Shown here piece by piece: positions 12,228-25,763 of a DNA stretch of 64,000 nt. A program made the translations under genes and the position numbers. Origin of the DNA: Nymphaea colorata (taxonomy: Eukaryota > Streptophyta > Magnoliopsida > Nymphaeales > Nymphaeaceae); the NCBI RefSeq assembly GCF_008831285.2, contig NC_045139.1, positions 312,501 to 376,500 of the forward strand, in the 5' to 3' direction. Within the stretch, counting starts at the first letter, position 1; the number at the start of each line of letters is the position of its first letter. The notes below the pieces were generated by a model that worked only from the letters and a program-made list of their open reading frames with translations, made no database searches and had not been told where the DNA came from.

Positions 12228-14721
12228 AAGGAATGGCTGGAAAGAAAAAGTGGAATAGATTTCAGGTGCTGGTAGTGGTGTGCTGGTAAGCTGATTCTCA
12301 CTTTGAGATGTCTGTTATTCATCCAAGAGGGTTCAGCAAATATATGTGTTGTTTGTTGTATCATTTGCCAAGTAATCATATTGGTGCATGAGAGTAGGGA
12401 CTATAAAAGGTCAGTCTTATTTTCAAATGTTTAACAGCAGATATGCTGAGCCTCACTATGAGGATGCATGGTGTTCATCCAAGAGGTTTCAGTGCATATA
12501 TAAGCGTTTTCTGTAAAACTTTTACTGGTATACGAAAGCAGAGACTGCTTTTCATGTTCGTGATGGTTGTCTTTTCAGCTATATGAAAATTGTCCTTCTG
12601 AATACTGAGCCGACTTATATTTCTAAAATGCAAACTGGCTGTAGATATTTGGCTTCCAAGAAACGGAGAAGCAGTATTTTTCTTTTGCTGTTTGAATGAA
12701 ACTCTGTGTCACAAACTCGCGAAGTTGACTTGGCAAACTCAGTTCGAGTTATCCACAGGACAGACACACAAATGGGACAGCTTTCTTTGAGTCTAATATG
12801 GTGACAGTGAGTGATCTTCCAAAGCGTGCTGGCATTTGGTTCTACTTTATTCACTCAGTCCAACTAGGGTTATGTTCCAACCAAGGCATTTTATACAAAA
12901 TAGTTCAATGAAAATAAACGAGTATTATGAAGCATATCCGTTCAATGGACTATTGACTTTCAGATTCAATCTTGCTAGTTTGCCAAACGAGCCTCACAGG
13001 CGTTCTCAACGTATTCATTTAGGAACCAATATCTCAATCATGTTGTTTTTTTAAATAGAAAATACTTCTTTTGAAACTTAAAGATATGAAATTTTATGAT
13101 CACTGGTTTTTGTTTTTATTCCCATCCAAAGCTGAAGTACTCAGCAAACTATATATATATCATACTCACAGGTGAGCTTCCACCATGGAACTTGAAAAAT
13201 AAGACGTCATAAAACGATTATTGTCAATGCATGCTCTCCCAATATCCAGAATAACCAATAGTCCATGCTTGGATTGGAAAAGGGTTGGTGGTTTTGGAAG
13301 CATTGTATGTTTTATTTTATCGAACACGACTTAGCATCGAAGATTTGATCTGGTATATGAATCTGGTTTATGTAATTTATTTATTTTCTAATAGGTTTTT
13401 AACCATTTTACGTGAATCATAATATTTTTCAACACTGAGAGCAGTTACTTAGAATTCTCAAAATGAGGTTGCATGATGTTCAAAACGTCACGCTCATCCC
13501 AGCGTTGATGCGTCAGCTATTAATCATGATTTAGAATTTAGTTTGCCTTTTTGAAAGTCGTTCTGACAGGCTTTTGTGAGTCGAGTGAACAAGATCGTTA
13601 GTTATGGTTGTGTGTGCCGTATGATTTATGTACAGAAACACAATTCAGATGAATTAAGTAGCAATCAAGCTACCTGGTCTCTAAACAATTTTTGAAGTAT
13701 TATTGGGGACAGCAATGGATGATTCAACAGTCTTAAATGAGAGGTTTTGCTGGATAAAGTGGCCCGAATTTTTGGCATCATCAATAGAACCGGTTAAAGA
13801 GAGCATCCCAAATTGGTTCACGGTATTTCTGCTAGCTACTGAAAGCTACCCAGCTTTCTGAAGCTTACTTATCTATTCTTTACACGCTCATGGGGAAAAA
13901 GTGATTTTGTGGATTCTCCTGTCATAACTATGGAATCATCACTGAATTGTGTTAAATAATCCCAGGGAAAGGGGATGATATCGAAAAAGCCCAAGTTTTC
14001 AACTGCTTCATTGCATAAAAGCAAGTTTTGTTTAGTGAAAAATGTTTCTCAAGTGTCTGGTCCACTGATGCCACAGAATTGTAACTTTGTTGACATGAGC
14101 AAGATAATTTACAAGGATGCTTTTGAAACTATTTATCTGCAGCAAGTGGGTGTTGATCCGCATACCTAGGAAAGTCAAGGCAAACGCGTACTCAGAAACT
14201 CTCAAGTTGTCTAATTCATAAGTCTCAAGTTGTGGCTCTTTGGAACACGGCCACAAACAGCCTTCCATGAGAAAATGAAGCGAATTAAAAGTTATTCTCA
14301 AATTCCGAAGAAGGGAACAGTTAAATACGAAGCCGACCGAGGTTTTCATTGATATCTGGAAAATATTTACATGATGCAGAGGATCATAAGACCTCAGTTA
14401 ATTTTTCCACCAGGCATTCCTTAAAATTACCACTTGAATATCCTATCATGCAGCGAGAAGTAACTAATTTACATGTAGATAGTGATTCTCACATCCGCTC
14501 TTATTCTGAAATTTGGAACCTGAAAATATAGCCCGTAGTGGGAAGACATACCAGACTCATTTTACACGGCCATTAAGGCTTCTACGTTGGAGTAGCAGCT
14601 CTACGACTATTTTCCATTACAGTTCGCACTTTTACAGGAGATGCTCAAGAGCATTGCTAAGTGTGCTACGCGTCTAGTCTGGTCCATCTCTAGCAAGTAA
14701 AGAATCCAACTTGAGATTAGC
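12228..14721. other. Intergenic region between convergent genes
   Basis: About 2.5 kb separates the stop codons of the mannanase gene (+) and the AGPase gene (-). It must contain both 3' untranslated regions and poly(A) signals. I see no further exon, repeat or RNA gene that I can support. Confidence 0.6.
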
Positions 14722-17700
14722 TTATATTTCAGTTCCATCCTTGATGGTTGCATTCTCCAGTATTACCGTGATACCAGAGCGAATATGGTATCCTTCTGAT
14801 GGTCGATCTGCTTCTCTAACATTCTGCAGGATGACAAACACAAAAATCACTTGAGGATCAAGAAACTTATCACAGCAACTTGGTCAGGTTCCTTCACTTG
14901 CTAGCCAATATCATTGTGTCTGTTATTTCCAGATAGAATTATACAATTGCTTTCTGACAGCAACCCTTAACATGCAGATATACAACAGATAGCATCCACC
15001 CCCTAGTAACCAGTATCAGTTGCCAACTAGTTCAAATACCAAAAGTGTTCTCTAACTATGATCAACAAAGTAATGATGAAGGCAACTTTACTAATACTTA
15101 CATCTTTGTTCACGATGACTACATTCTTACCAATCTTAGCATTCTTGTCGATGATGCAGTTCCTACAAGAACAGTTATATTTGATTAAAACAACGTTATT
15201 TGTAAAAATAAGGTAATACAGTATGAGACATGGACATATGAACATTACCTGATTTTGGTGTTCTGACCTACACCAATGGGAACCATTCCCTCTGCCAGGA
15301 GAGATGCAATTTCAGCTTCAGTTTGGTAGTAGTCAGCTCCCATCATCATGGCATCCTACATATGCCAAATTTGATGCTGTCAAGTGAAGCATAGATTTCA
15401 TGTTGATAAGAAATGCCACGATGTAAATCAAGTTTAAGAATTACCTGCAACTCCACACCATATTCTAGACGTGAGCGCACACCTACAATGGAGTGCTTAA
15501 CACTGCATTCTCGTAAGAAGCATCCATGGGAAATTATTGAATCGATAACCTGCATATTATTTGGGAATTCAAACTTACAATTAACTGTAAGCTGCTGAAA
15601 ACAATGTTCAATGAGATGCAAAACTAGAGAAAATAGCTATACCCGGCATTTTTCTATTTTAGTTGGAGGAAGATATCGTGGTGATGTGAAGAAAGGTGTA
15701 TTTGGATCATAGAAACTAAACTTCGGAGGCTGCACCAGTAGTTAACAATTAAACAATCATAGGCTGTTACATCAGAAAACAGTAAAACCATATAGTGTGA
15801 TAAAAGTAGGGTGAAATGGGTACATGGACATGCCTGTTCTGTAAGAGCCAAGTTAGCATCGAAGAAAGATTTGACTGTTCCTATATCTTCCCAGTAATCA
15901 TTAAATAAATATGCCTGCAGGAAAGGGAGCACATTATGATGTATGAGGTTGTTAAAGTTAGAGAAAGAAACATTGAATGTAAGAGGCAAAAAAAATTATA
16001 CCTGCACGTTATGGTCTTTGACAGCTGCAGGAATGATTTCTGATCCAAAATCATTGGCTGTGGGATACCTCCATCTATAGAAAAACCATAAAGAAAAAAA
16101 GATTAAGTACCACCGGCCAATGCAAGCTTAGACAAATTGAACTTCTCAAAACACTGTTCTGCCTCAGTGCCTCCAAATATATCAACTTGGTAAGGCATAA
16201 TTTTCTGATGCTTCAATTACCTTAGTAGCTTCAGTAGAACAGAGGTTCGAAATACGTAAACCCCCATGGATGCAATGTATGGATATTTCTTAGCTTCCTG
16301 AGGACTCAACCCTAGAAGAGTGTTGTCCACTTGCTGCATATACAAGACAAATAGTTCTTTGTTATAAGTTCTTATTTGATAATAACATTATCAAACATGC
16401 TCTATGACTGCCAAACAAAAGCAAGACTGTAGGATAAACAAATGAAGTAAACTTTGGTTCACACCATGGCTTTTAGATCAGCACCCTTGGGTTTCTCAGC
16501 AAAATTGACAACTCGACTTTTTTCATCTATCTTCATCAATCCATAGTCACATGCACGACTGCCATATTAAAGAAAAAAAAATCAGAAAGCCTTTGCATTG
16601 ATTAATAATTCGAACACCATATTTATTCGTGTATTTGAACAACCACTGTTTATCACATTTCTAGCTTCCAACTATGAACGACTGAATGCACTCTTGCTAG
16701 AAGTCCAAACAATTACCTGTCATCCATTGGAACACATGAAACAGTTATGTCAGCACCTGTATCAACATGTCTCTGCATACAGCATCAATAGTTAGCATGA
16801 AATTTTTAATAAACTTGCTCATCGATATTGTTAAAATGCATAATGACTAACACAAACAATTGAAAATTTCACCTACCTGCACAAAGTCCATGTAGTCCAT
16901 TCTATATAGATGATCACCAGATAATATGAGAATATGCTCCACCTTCTTATTCTTGGCATCCTAAAGAGAGATATCAGGTCACACATTTCCATGGAAGTGA
17001 AAAGGGTGTTGATGATAGACTTGTACAATATAATATCTTGGAAAGTTTGACTGGGTACAAACCTCAAAAACCCAAATAAATTGCCTCACAGCATCTGCTG
17101 TGCCTTGGAACCAATTCATTCCAGATTCACCAGGAGTCTGAGTTGCTGCTAATACCTATTTGAGAACAGAGCTGAGTATGTGAGACAAAAAAAGAAAAAT
17201 CTTTTCATATCTCTTTGTAACATTAATTTGCTTTTCTCTCTTTGCTTTTAAGTAATTAAAAATTTAAAACAAGTAATCCCAAATATAATATGAAAATCTC
17301 CTTCTGATGGTACGGACATCGAGTTGCTTGATATACAGGCAAACAGAAACAACCTACCTCGACAAACCCATCTCCAAAATTGACTCCATTCCCAAAGTTG
17401 TATGTGCGAGCAAGATGGCGATTAAGAGATGCAGAGTTAAATTGGGTCATAATGAAAATCTTGTTGATTCCACTGTTTATGCAGTTGCTCATTGGAACAT
17501 CAATGAGTCTGTAACATCCTCCAATGGGAACCTAATCACAAACTCAAGCGTGAATAGCTGTGAAAACTCTAATGCAGCCTTAAAATGAAAGAAAAGGGAA
17601 AAAGGAACTGTACTGACATTCATGGAGCAGAAAGTGAGACAAAAATATTCGGTAAAGTGTAATAAGCTTCAATGAAGCAAAAAATGAACTAGATATTCAC

Positions 17701-19310
17701 AACCCACAAATCATGATGGTAGGTTTATGCAATTCATGCCTATCACAAGCTTAAGTGTGTTCTTTTGGTATTTATGGTGACTAACCTAACAAAACAGCAG
17801 GAAAGTCCCCAAGCGGGACTTGCAGAGTGGACATCCAACTAAGAAAAGGGACAACAGCCTTGCCTATCATCACTATTTCAAACATAGATCAACAATGATC
17901 AACTAAACTAAATTCATTCCTCTTAAATCAGTTCAATGATTAGAAAACTATTTCCTCTTTCAAATGCATAATCAATTGAACATGCTCACATAACTGGTCT
18001 TATGAGTATATCTATACCCCACCTTCTAATACATGAATTTTCTGCCAAAAAGAATAAAAGCATAAAATAGCAAAATAATCATCTACAATGAGGAAGTTTA
18101 ATTCTTGAAAACCAGAGACTAACGCATAGTATAGCCACAATTTCTTATTAAAAGGAAAATCACCAAGGCAGATCAGACTTGCATACCGCAGGCTTTGCTC
18201 TTCTTCGGGTAAGTGGGTAGAGGCGAGTTCCAGCTCCACCACCTAATATTATTGCAGCAACATTTTTCGGATCTGCTTGTTCCTGTATAAAAACAGGTTC
18301 CCGGAAGGTCTGCACATTCAAGTTTGAAACCCAAGTAAGAGCAAGTAAACCAGATAAGGAATTAGTGCATCCTATGCAAGTGCAACAAGAGTTTGAGTAT
18401 CCGCACGTCCAAGCCATACCACTCGAGCAAGAGAAAAGGAGCCCTGTTTATGACCCATAGTTCTATACGAGATCATGGTACGAGGTCACACCAGAGACGG
18501 TTAATTTATGTTCACTGGAAGTTAGGAAGGAGATCACCGGAGGAAATTTATTCTGTTACTGGAAAAAAACGTGATCAATTCATCATGCTCCATAAATGAA
18601 CCTTCGACTACTGTGCCCATGTTGTGGACCGATTATCATGAGAAAGTACTGCTATTAAAAAAGGGAGTGGCGAAGTTATAAACCAGAGTGTTCACCGTGA
18701 TAAACTAGAAACGTGGAATACTGAAAAGGTTTGCATCAACCAGTGGACCAAACACCAGCAACAGAAAGCCTGAGAAGCATAACTTTACGGGCACCGGTAG
18801 AGCGATTATTTTTGCCATGCAGACTGGAAAACTCATCCTAACACACGGATTTGCTACCCAAGTAACAGAGTCATGAAATCACAAAGATCATCATTATAAA
18901 CAAGTGCATCCTTCTTTTCTCATACACCAACGTAAGCTGGCATACTTAAACACAAAGTTGCAGCATGAAGGACGTATATTAAAGAAGACAACTCTCCATA
19001 ATAAAGAAGCTACTAAAAAAATAAGATTGCACCTTAGCGAACTGCAAATTATTGGGCCACAGAACTTAAAACTGAAAAACGCACGTACCAAAACATCCTT
19101 GTTGATATCAGTGAGAACAGAGCGTGTAACACCAACATTCATCCTCCCACCTGAGCTTCTCGATTTCATCCTCTTCTCTAGTTGGGAGCCAAAAACTACT
19201 CTGTTTTTCAAGCATCTGTCACCCCAAAATTTGGAGTTTTCGAGTCCATCAACTCTGTTAACACATCCAGTTGGGGCTCGAGCTTTCAGCACCATGTTAG
19301 CAGAATCCAT
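14722..19310 (-). CDS. APL: Glucose-1-phosphate adenylyltransferase (ADP-glucose pyrophosphorylase) large subunit, plastid
   Basis: This is the large subunit of the heterotetramer that makes ADP-glucose from glucose-1-phosphate and ATP, the committed step of starch synthesis. Exons on the minus strand: 19310-19089, 18309-18187, 17531-17358, 17155-17063, 16960-16877, 16772-16717, 16558-16465, 16333-16221, 16074-16002, 15914-15834, 15729-15643, 15549-15445, 15355-15249, 15162-15102 and 14823-14722. The product is 524 aa. The first roughly 60-70 residues are a basic, Ser/Arg-rich transit peptide. The nucleotidyltransferase core starts at about residue 87 with [12 protein letters not shown]. The catalytic Asp is D220 in SGDHLYRMD, and the sugar-phosphate Lys is K273 in FAEKPKG. 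The left-handed beta-helix C-terminus contains ISHGCFL and [24 protein letters not shown] marks it as large rather than small subunit. Intron 10 is GC-AG; the other thirteen are GT-AG. Confidence 0.97.
15730..15833 (-). other. GC-AG intron of the AGPase large-subunit gene
   Basis: Read on the minus strand, exon 10 ends ACAGAACAG and the intron begins GCATGTCC. The acceptor is GGTGCAG before CCTCCGAAG. Joining here gives [15 protein letters not shown], the same length as the family. The nearest GT, four bases downstream, would shift the frame and reach a stop within a few codons. Confidence 0.9.
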
Positions 19311-21708
19311 GACCCTTTTCTCTTAACTTTCCTCCACCACCACCTTCAAAAGAACTAATTGAAACGCCAAGGAAAGAGAAAAGAGAAGGTGCGAAGATCT
19401 CGAGGGAGAAACAGAGAGAGGAAGTGCCAGGAGGCAGAAACCCAGGTGGGCAGTCGTGGGGAACTTATGATTCAGTAGGATGCTTTTAAAACCATGTAAC
19501 GTGGGCCTCAGGAACACGAACAATGGCCAGTATGGTGTTGAAACTCCCCTTGCATTGACATGTGATCATGCCAACCAATAACTCATATATTAATACCAGT
19601 CACAGGAATACGAAATCTCTTTTGTCCACCACCTCGGTCACTGAGGACCGTTGAGGCCTCTGCAAACAAAGGGAGCTACAGGGTTCTGATTGTTAGGCAA
19701 ACAGTCATGGGGAGATGTGCATCGTTGAGAGAGAGAGAGGCCACATGGCTGGAGACCCGAAGAGGCTGCTAATATAGCAACATTTGTGGCCCCTAAGGGT
19801 TCCTCTTTTGGCTCCACCTTGATGAGGGTTGTTGCCTATCATCCGGGATCTCCCCCTCCTGAAACCTGTTTTTTTCACCTTTTATCTCCTTGGCAAGTGC
19901 CGATTTTTCGCTGACCAAGAAAACAAACGGAGATTTCACCACACCGTTAAAACGCACCACAAATCTTAAAAAAACTGTCGCAGAATACTGAGAATCCTCA
20001 AGACTTGGTCATTCTTGAAATGCAAGTCACCAATCGGTCGTTCGTAAGATAATTTAAACTTTAAATGTTTTACTATTTGAATAAAATCACAAACACGCAT
20101 ACCAACATTCCCTCACCGCAACTCCCTTTCCTTTTTGTTTTTTTTTTTTTGTTTTGACAAACTTTAGTCATTTTCCACTACATACATAGATCTAAGTCTC
20201 CTGGACACGGCAAATTTGTCCGCCTACCCATGCCCGATACTCTCATACTCCTCTATTGATACTCGTATATGTTAGGATACGTTTCCAAAACACATTAAAT
20301 CCTTCGTCATTCTAAAAACATGCATGCATTTCCATTGAGATTCTGTATATATATACATTAGACCTCATCCAAAATGTATGATACCATTTTTCTTTTTTAA
20401 CAAATTTGCAAATTTTTGTCGAATTTTGTATGTATAATTTTTGTGATTTGTCATATTATCTCTGTGTATGTCATTTTTGAAACCTGTTTAATTAATGGGA
20501 AGGAGGATTCACTACAAACCGTGCCCATGATGACTCTAAATGGGTTTCACCACTGGCCAAAGCCCAAGCACCTCAATGGATGATCTCACCAAATTTAATA
20601 TTGGGCTAAGCGCCAATTTAGAATATGTAGAAAACTTTAAAAATAATTCAATGTCAGCAGAAGCTACTAGAATCATATGGGAATTGGTTTTTCGAGTGAG
20701 AAGATTACAGAGAGAAAGCCATTAGGAGAATGAAGAGATTATTTAAGAGATTACGTTTGATGCTTAAGCATGTGGTAGGTCAGCTTGTCCTGTTTTAGAA
20801 ATTTACCAGATTTCCCAAAGCAAGGAGAGAGAAAGTTTTATACTTACGTACTTTTGTCTTTCTCTTACTATAAAAGAAGACATAAAAGCTTGATATGGAC
20901 ATCCCTTTAGCAGTCCACTTGGGTTGATCCAACACCGATGGTGACCGCCAGCTTCACACTTGAGAGCAAACGAGAGCATCCGAACAACTTGGGTATCAAG
21001 CAATTAAGATGAATTACTAAAGTTATGTTTGACAATTGATTAATAACAAACAATTTAATTATTGACAACAAATTAGTAAAGAAACAGAGAGCCATGGGAC
21101 AAGGGAAAAATCAAACTCTACCCACTTGAGCGGCAAAAATCATGAGTTTTGTTTCACATAATCAAAGCTAGGAGAGATGGTATTTTATGTGGAATTATTA
21201 CCAAGTTGCGAGCAAAGTCATGTTTAGAGAAGATTGAATTAGCCGTTCTTGTTCCTCCACAATGAACAAAATATCTCCATATATGTTTCTTTCTTTTTTA
21301 TAATCGATTGGGAGTTAATGAAACTTGATGACATTCACTCTACAGTAGTTGTGGATGCGACACTTCAAAAAATTAGTCTTATTAAAAGTTGTGAGGAATT
21401 TTAAGAGCTTATAAAAGAGGTTTTTGAATAGATGATTGTATTAGGTCCTAACTTTTTTGGGTTGAAACAGAAACTGTTAAGGAGCATATTGAGATATGCC
21501 CAACCAGGAGCCCGAGTCCAAGAGTAGGTCAAATTGTTATAGTGGAACCAAGCTAATTCGAAGGCAAGCTTTCATCAATAGACCTATCGAAGACTTGGAG
21601 ACCCAACCCCACCATTGAAGAAAAGGAGATTTCCTCAAAATCTTACTTAATGGTGTCGTTCAACTCACCATTTCACCAAAGTTGCGCATGTAACTTCCTT
21701 CTAAATGA

Positions 21709-21710
<2 letters not shown>

Positions 21711-21740
<30 letters not shown>
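21711..21740. repeat. (TA)n microsatellite
   Basis: About 15 uninterrupted TA units. It lies in non-coding sequence about 160 bp left of the GC-rich island. Confidence 0.95.
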
Positions 21741-21744
<4 letters not shown>

Positions 21745-21899
21745 GCCAAAGCAAAATGTACATCAAATTCGAGAAATGAATTTTAATTTCCTCTTGATTG
21801 GTTTCTTGCCCAACATAAATTACAGACGATAATTCGGAAAAGAAAAGAAATAAATTAATGTGACAACTTCTCTTGAGAAAATATCTGGTTGGAAGAAGA

Positions 21900-22340
21900 T
21901 TGAACAGTCAACAAAGGCCGGACGCCAAACCTTCGCATTTAATGCGGACGAATTCAACGCTTTGAGTTCCGTCCGTCCGCCCGCCCGCCCGACGGTAAAT
22001 GGACGGCCGAGATCTCGCGGCACCGTTGGACGGTTGCGGTTGGCTTCAAGCCTTGCGGGGCCACCGCCGTTCACGTGACGCCACGTGGCAGGGCCCGCGG
22101 GGCCCATCCCTCCAAAGAAGCTCCAATGGGAAAGCGCCTTCTCCGCCACTTCACACTGCGTTAGCGGTGGAGCTCGGCCGAAACGTCGCCATCAGCACAC
22201 GTGGCAGCTCGTCATTGGGTCCTCTCAACGACCGGCTGACATTCCGTCCTGACGACGGCCAGAAAATGATTCCCTGGCGATCGTCGTTTTCTTCTTTAAA
22301 CAAACTCGGCCGGAGGGCCTACAGCCCTCCTCCTGCCTAA
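21900..22340. promoter_or_regulatory. Isolated GC-rich, G-box-rich island
   Basis: A sharp rise in GC content in otherwise AT-rich DNA. It contains three CACGTG cores (22072, 22082 and 22198), a GC-rich palindromic stretch GGGCCCGCGGGGCCC at about 22091, a GGCCCA element and a CCGCCCGCCCGCC run. These are plant promoter features, but no credible coding frame follows on either strand. It could be a promoter of a non-coding transcript, a relic promoter, or part of a transposon. The functional assignment is inference. Confidence 0.4.
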
Positions 22341-25300
22341 TTTTGTGCAAGAAACCCACGAAATAATAATAAACAAATAAATAATTCTAATAAAAAACAA
22401 ATAGTTCAGAAAAAATTCGATGATTCTTGATTATTATATACATGGTGGATGACATTTCTTGGTTGGTTTAGTTTTTTTTTTTTTTAAAGAAATTTTAAAA
22501 AAGTTTTAATAGAAGAAAGTTACTGTAAAGGCATAAAAAAGTATAGACAGGAACGGGCTGAATCGTTTGGTACGTATCCTTTGGCCTCTTCCTGCCTAAC
22601 AGCCCATTTTTTTAATACAAAAAGCAAAAAATTCAGAAAAAATGGACTGTTGCTCATATTATATGTGGGGGATGCATCTTGGTACTGGGATTTTCTTGGC
22701 ACAGAAAAAAGGGAAATTTTTGTTGTTTTAGTTATTTTTTTCCTATAATGATCGTTTTCAAATTTATTGAACACATCCAAGTACAAAATTTTAAAACATT
22801 TACACATTTTAGAACTTGATCCAATATTTATTTAAAACCAAATCCGCTCATATGTCATTTTCTAAATCTTGGTCTGGTCCAATTGATGTTGATTTTTTTT
22901 CTCCATGCCCAACTTTTTTTGAAGTAATTGAGTTGGATATTCCATCTCAATCTGTTCCATTGACATCATTAAGTTCGACACTCAATATATGACCTTCTAG
23001 AGAGAGGATGAGGAAATCATGGATAAGTTTATGGTTGCTTGAGTAATAAATGACATGTCGCATTCAGTGTACATCATTGTCATCCATACATACATATATA
23101 CATATACATATACAAATACAAACAGAGAGAAACAGGTACATATTAGACTTCTTAGTTCAGGAGAAAAAAAAAATAGATCAGCTTAAACTTTTGTTAGCAA
23201 ACATTTTTAAGCAAAATATGAACATCTTATTATGTCTATGGACACTAATTTAATATAAAGCAATCCTCGATTTAAGTTCTTTCTATAAAGAAGATTGATA
23301 TTTCTGCCAATTACAAACTTCTATGTTACGAGAGCTGTTAATTTTTTTTTCTCGTCTCTACGAATGACTGGTTTGGAAGAACAGACGAAGATGACTCACG
23401 TAATGGGCAGTGGACGCTAATAGATGGTACTTTGTATGGTTCATGTAGTAATTCCTTGCTCCCCTGTCCTTCAATTGTGTCAATTATTGAACGATGGCAA
23501 CCAGTAGCTACCCACGAGGGAAAAGATACGTGGCCAAGAGGGCCTCAACAAAAAGGTCCTTCCAATTAGTTTTAAGTTTTTTTTTTTATCATTTAAAACT
23601 ACCTAATTAATCCACTGTTTCCTTTTTGCGAAGAGCAATTCATTTCTTACCATACATCTCTCCTGTCAAATAGTTTGAGTGTGACTTACTCAAATTGAAG
23701 CTGAGACATAATTAAAGCATCTGAAAGGCTAATTATTAGCTTCCATCAGTCTTGATTATCTCCATGCTTAAATGTTTCTTAATAGCATTAAATGAAAAGA
23801 AAAATAAACAAAGCTGTTAGTGTCAAATAATCCAGATATTTCTCATTATATGTATAGGTATGTATGTACTGAAAGTCTGAATCCATAAGCGACATTCATT
23901 TTTCTTTTCTCAGAAAAAATAAAGGAAGAGGCAATGGGAACAGTTCAGTTGGTTGTCTACAGTACATTCAATTCAATTACCTAATTTATATGAACACAGT
24001 TTGGATTGTGTCAATGCCAGTAAAAGGTATGTTTCCTCACATAAGGTAACAATCTGATGAGCATCATATCCGGTCTGCGCATAATTGTATTCAACTGTTT
24101 TCAACTAATAATGTCGAAGTTTCTGTAATCAACAAATCTAAATGCAAGCTTATTCTCAGAACCACAGGCCAGCCTGAATTTGGTGATATCTGCTACAATG
24201 AAGCTGACCTCTGTGGAGAAAGATCAGTTCCCCATGATAATGTAAGCTCATTTCTCTTTCAGCTGTGCCTCCATTTGGACCACAAAACTATCAACCGACG
24301 ACCCAGATGAGTACATACAAGAAGAGCCCACATGGTCACATCTGAAAAATCATGATTCTTCAGTCCCCATCATGCCCTTTCATGAATTTGGCAGATAATT
24401 CAGACTTGTGAGGCTGCAGTCCCCTTATATGCACCTTTATACTTATAAAAACATGCTGAGAATTGCTATTTAACTTGAAGGTTCTTATTTGTGGTTCTCA
24501 ACTGTGAACATTTTGTTCCCGGAAGTTAAATCCAAGCCACATACTCCACATGGTCACATTCATGTTTTTCTTTTCCACTGCAGCTTCATATTCACTTTGA
24601 GATCATATTAGATACTTCTCCAAGATGAAGGCCGCCTCGCCATGAGCCATATTCATGTGACCAAGCTTAGTTGCAGACAGTCTTCTGCAACCTTATTCAT
24701 CATGAAAGAGGAAAGCAGCTTGTTTGAGAACAGTCCACCAACAATGTGGTCATATGAAAGAGGCATGAAATGTTACCCTTGAAACTTGTAGAAGTTTGTG
24801 AATACTTTACTGAGCTGCCACCCATTTCTAATGCTACCATCAAGCAGAGAGATTGGCTGTAATGGGATATCTACTGCGTCAGAACCTTACACAAGGTTGT
24901 TCATTTAATTGTGGTCTGTCCAAAGAAAACAAGTTCTGAACCACAGCAGGCAGTGTGCACCCCCCTTCGGCCACTCTTGCTGTGGAAAGGAAAGCCTCTA
25001 GGCTGGAGGGCAGCAGTACGCCAGTGGACATGGATATAGATATGACGACACACTTGGACACCACAGTTTTAACTTTTTCATATTTTTTGTGAAATTTTGC
25101 ATGTTTTTCTCTTTGTAGAATTTTGCATATTTTCGTGGATTTTTACATATTATTGTTGATGTTCTCCATATTTTTTTATAGAATTTTGCTTACTTTTTGT
25201 GGAATCATATATGTATATATAGTTTGCCGTGTTTGGTGTCACAATTTTTAAAATTGTCGTGTCTGTAGTATCCGTATAACTCAGCCTACAGGAACATAAT

Positions 25301-25693
25301 GCCCCAAGAATTTATTTTTCGAAAACTAAACAAGGAATTCCTTGAGATTGAGTGCTTTCTACTTTATTAATTAAACATAAAAAAAAAATTCTGCTTTGAG
25401 GTCAACATGATTAAAGAAGCAAAATGGCAATGCTTAGAAAAGAATTTGAAAAATAATTCGCTGGGGCTTCACTAAGTGGCTTGTGAACATTGACCAGTTG
25501 ACAGGATCTGCCAAGTTTCAAACCCAGTGAAGACCACTTTCCAGAGTACTTTTGAAGCTGGGTACTCAGACCTTTCACTTCCTTGCTTCCAATTAGATTT
25601 AGTTTCCATCTCTCACTGTTCCCCGATTCCTATTGTTTATGCTAATGCAATATTTCTTGGAATATTCGCTTCAGATTTCACATATTCCTTCCA

Positions 25694-25717
25694 TGTGTGT
25701 GTGTCTGTGTCTGTGTC

Positions 25718-25762
<45 letters not shown>
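25694..25762 (+). repeat. Compound (TG)n(TA)n(TG)n microsatellite
   Basis: TG units with CTGTGT interruptions, a short TA run and about 15 further TG units. Non-coding. Confidence 0.95.
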
Positions 25763-25763
<1 letters not shown>

